Shown here: piece by piece, positions 32,216 to 32,942 of the stretch
How positions within the stretch are numbered: position 1 is the stretch's first letter
How the letters are laid out: each line of letters starts with the position of its first letter
NCBI GenBank assembly: GCA_009733575.1
Contig: ML769907.1
Location: 2,906-35,847, forward strand
Source of the DNA: Gymnopus androsaceus JB14
Lineage: Eukaryota; Basidiomycota; Agaricomycetes; Agaricales; Omphalotaceae
Direction of reading: 5' to 3'
Length of the DNA stretch: 32,942 bases
Position numbers and translations under genes: made by a program
The notes under the pieces: model-generated
What the model was told of the DNA's origin: nothing
The model's input: only the letters and a program-made list of their open reading frames with translations
Databases searched by the model: none

Positions 32216-32675
32216 TTATATGTACCACATGAGCAGCAAAGTGGTATACGAGGGGAGACGCTCGGGTGAGTGCCCAGGGGAAGGATGCAATGCATCCCGG
32301 AGAAGACTGAGAATGTAGAATACATGTGGCTTTTCTAGCTTGTCGGCGTGCTGAGAGAAAAACGCATGAGCAAATGTAACGCTCGTAGTAGGATAATATT
32401 CACCTCTAGACATTTCCACAAGACTGCAATCTGTGACCCAGCCAATTCACGCAGGGACTCATCCTTGGCCGAGAGTGCGCGGATTACCAGCCCTACGATG
32501 TTGGTCCTGAAAAGCTCAACCCAGCCCGGCGCAGTTTTAGCCTCCGCAAGGACGAGAGCAAAGAGAAGTATCATGAAAACAGGATCATATATATCAGAGC
32601 CTTCGGGTCGTTCCTCCCAATCAAGGTCAACGTTGTGGCTAATCCCGAGGACACGCCACTGCGGGAAATGAAGGG
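32216..32675 (-). pseudogene. URB1/Npa1-like C-terminal fragment, broken
   Basis: URB1 (Npa1) is a large nucleolar protein for 60S ribosome assembly. Minus exon 32675–32404 encodes LHFPQWRVLGIS, then YDPVFMILLFALVLAEAKT, WVELFRTNIVGLVIRALSAKDESLRE, which resemble the conserved C-terminal part (FPxWR, YDPxFxLPL, NxxGLxxxALSSxD). A 53-bp intron (32403–32351) joins a second exon from 32350, reading HADKLEKPHVFYILSLLRD and ERLPSYTTLL, which stops at 32216. Just before that stop another frame reads AAHVVHIIAP, matching the expected LxxAHAL continuation, so a frameshift is likely. The expected last part of URB1 is not found downstream. The segment may extend beyond the right edge. Confidence 0.55.
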
Positions 32676-32942
32676 CTGTTCAAAGTACCAACATGAGTGA
32701 AATTGAGGGTAATTAACAGCGTACAAATGATGCCTGATGGGTGAAACCCAGTTGCACTGATCACCCATGGGAAGTCATTCCAGCAGAAGAAAAATGCGTA
32801 AGTTTGCCCTATATACAAGTACTAGAGGAATATGATGAAGGAGATTTTGGCTTGAGCAGTTTAGGCCGTCGAGTTTAGCAGGTTTCTTTATAGTAGCTAT
32901 TGAAAGGACTTGAAAACTACAGAAACATCCAAATTGGTGAAC

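Noticed and set aside
1..32942. tRNA or rRNA genes
   Set aside because: I saw no tRNA-like A and B boxes in proper spacing or rRNA signature on reading. A covariance-model scan was not possible here.

Overview
The window reads as nuclear DNA of a filamentous fungus, most likely an agaricomycete basidiomycete (inference). The genes are cut by many GT–AG introns of about 45–69 bp, exons can be as short as 21–34 bp, and introns may fall in any phase. The spaces between genes are full of short inverted-repeat transposons. No ribosome-binding sites or operons are seen.

The core, about 5.5–29.8 kb, looks like a polyketide biosynthetic cluster. It holds four genes whose exons I could join in frame from start to stop: a short-chain dehydrogenase (298 aa, minus), a stand-alone enoyl reductase of the LovC type (364 aa, plus), a CoA-dependent or condensation-type acyltransferase (519 aa, minus), and a 24-exon reducing polyketide synthase (2543 aa, plus). 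The synthase has the order KS-AT-DH-(relic MT)-(relic ER)-KR-ACP-TR. Its own methyltransferase and enoyl-reductase segments look degenerate. It ends in a thioester reductase domain rather than a thioesterase. The likely logic is that the PKS builds a chain with the separate enoyl reductase acting in trans, the TR domain releases it as an aldehyde or alcohol, and the SDR and acyltransferase modify it. No transporter or transcription factor is seen.

The acyltransferase and PKS are divergent and share a 1.2 kb promoter region. The enoyl reductase and SDR are separated from them by transposons. A 3.1 kb element with TAA target duplications (13.80–16.92 kb) carries a second element inside it (14.81–15.88 kb). 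Smaller elements lie at 10.44–10.85 and 12.97–13.36 kb.

The left flank (0–5.5 kb) holds the 3' part of a repeat-rich acidic/basic protein gene whose 72-bp repeats carry four in-frame TGA codons. It also has an eight-copy 29-bp tandem repeat, a copia-like LTR, and two large palindromes, one with telomere-like arms. The right flank (29.8–32.9 kb) holds two more elements sharing the terminus CATCAGCAAAA, several hairpins and direct repeats, and a broken URB1/Npa1-like fragment on the minus strand. A one-exon FGGY-kinase-like relic lies at 13.4 kb. All exon structures come from reading splice sites and protein motifs by eye, without transcript data.
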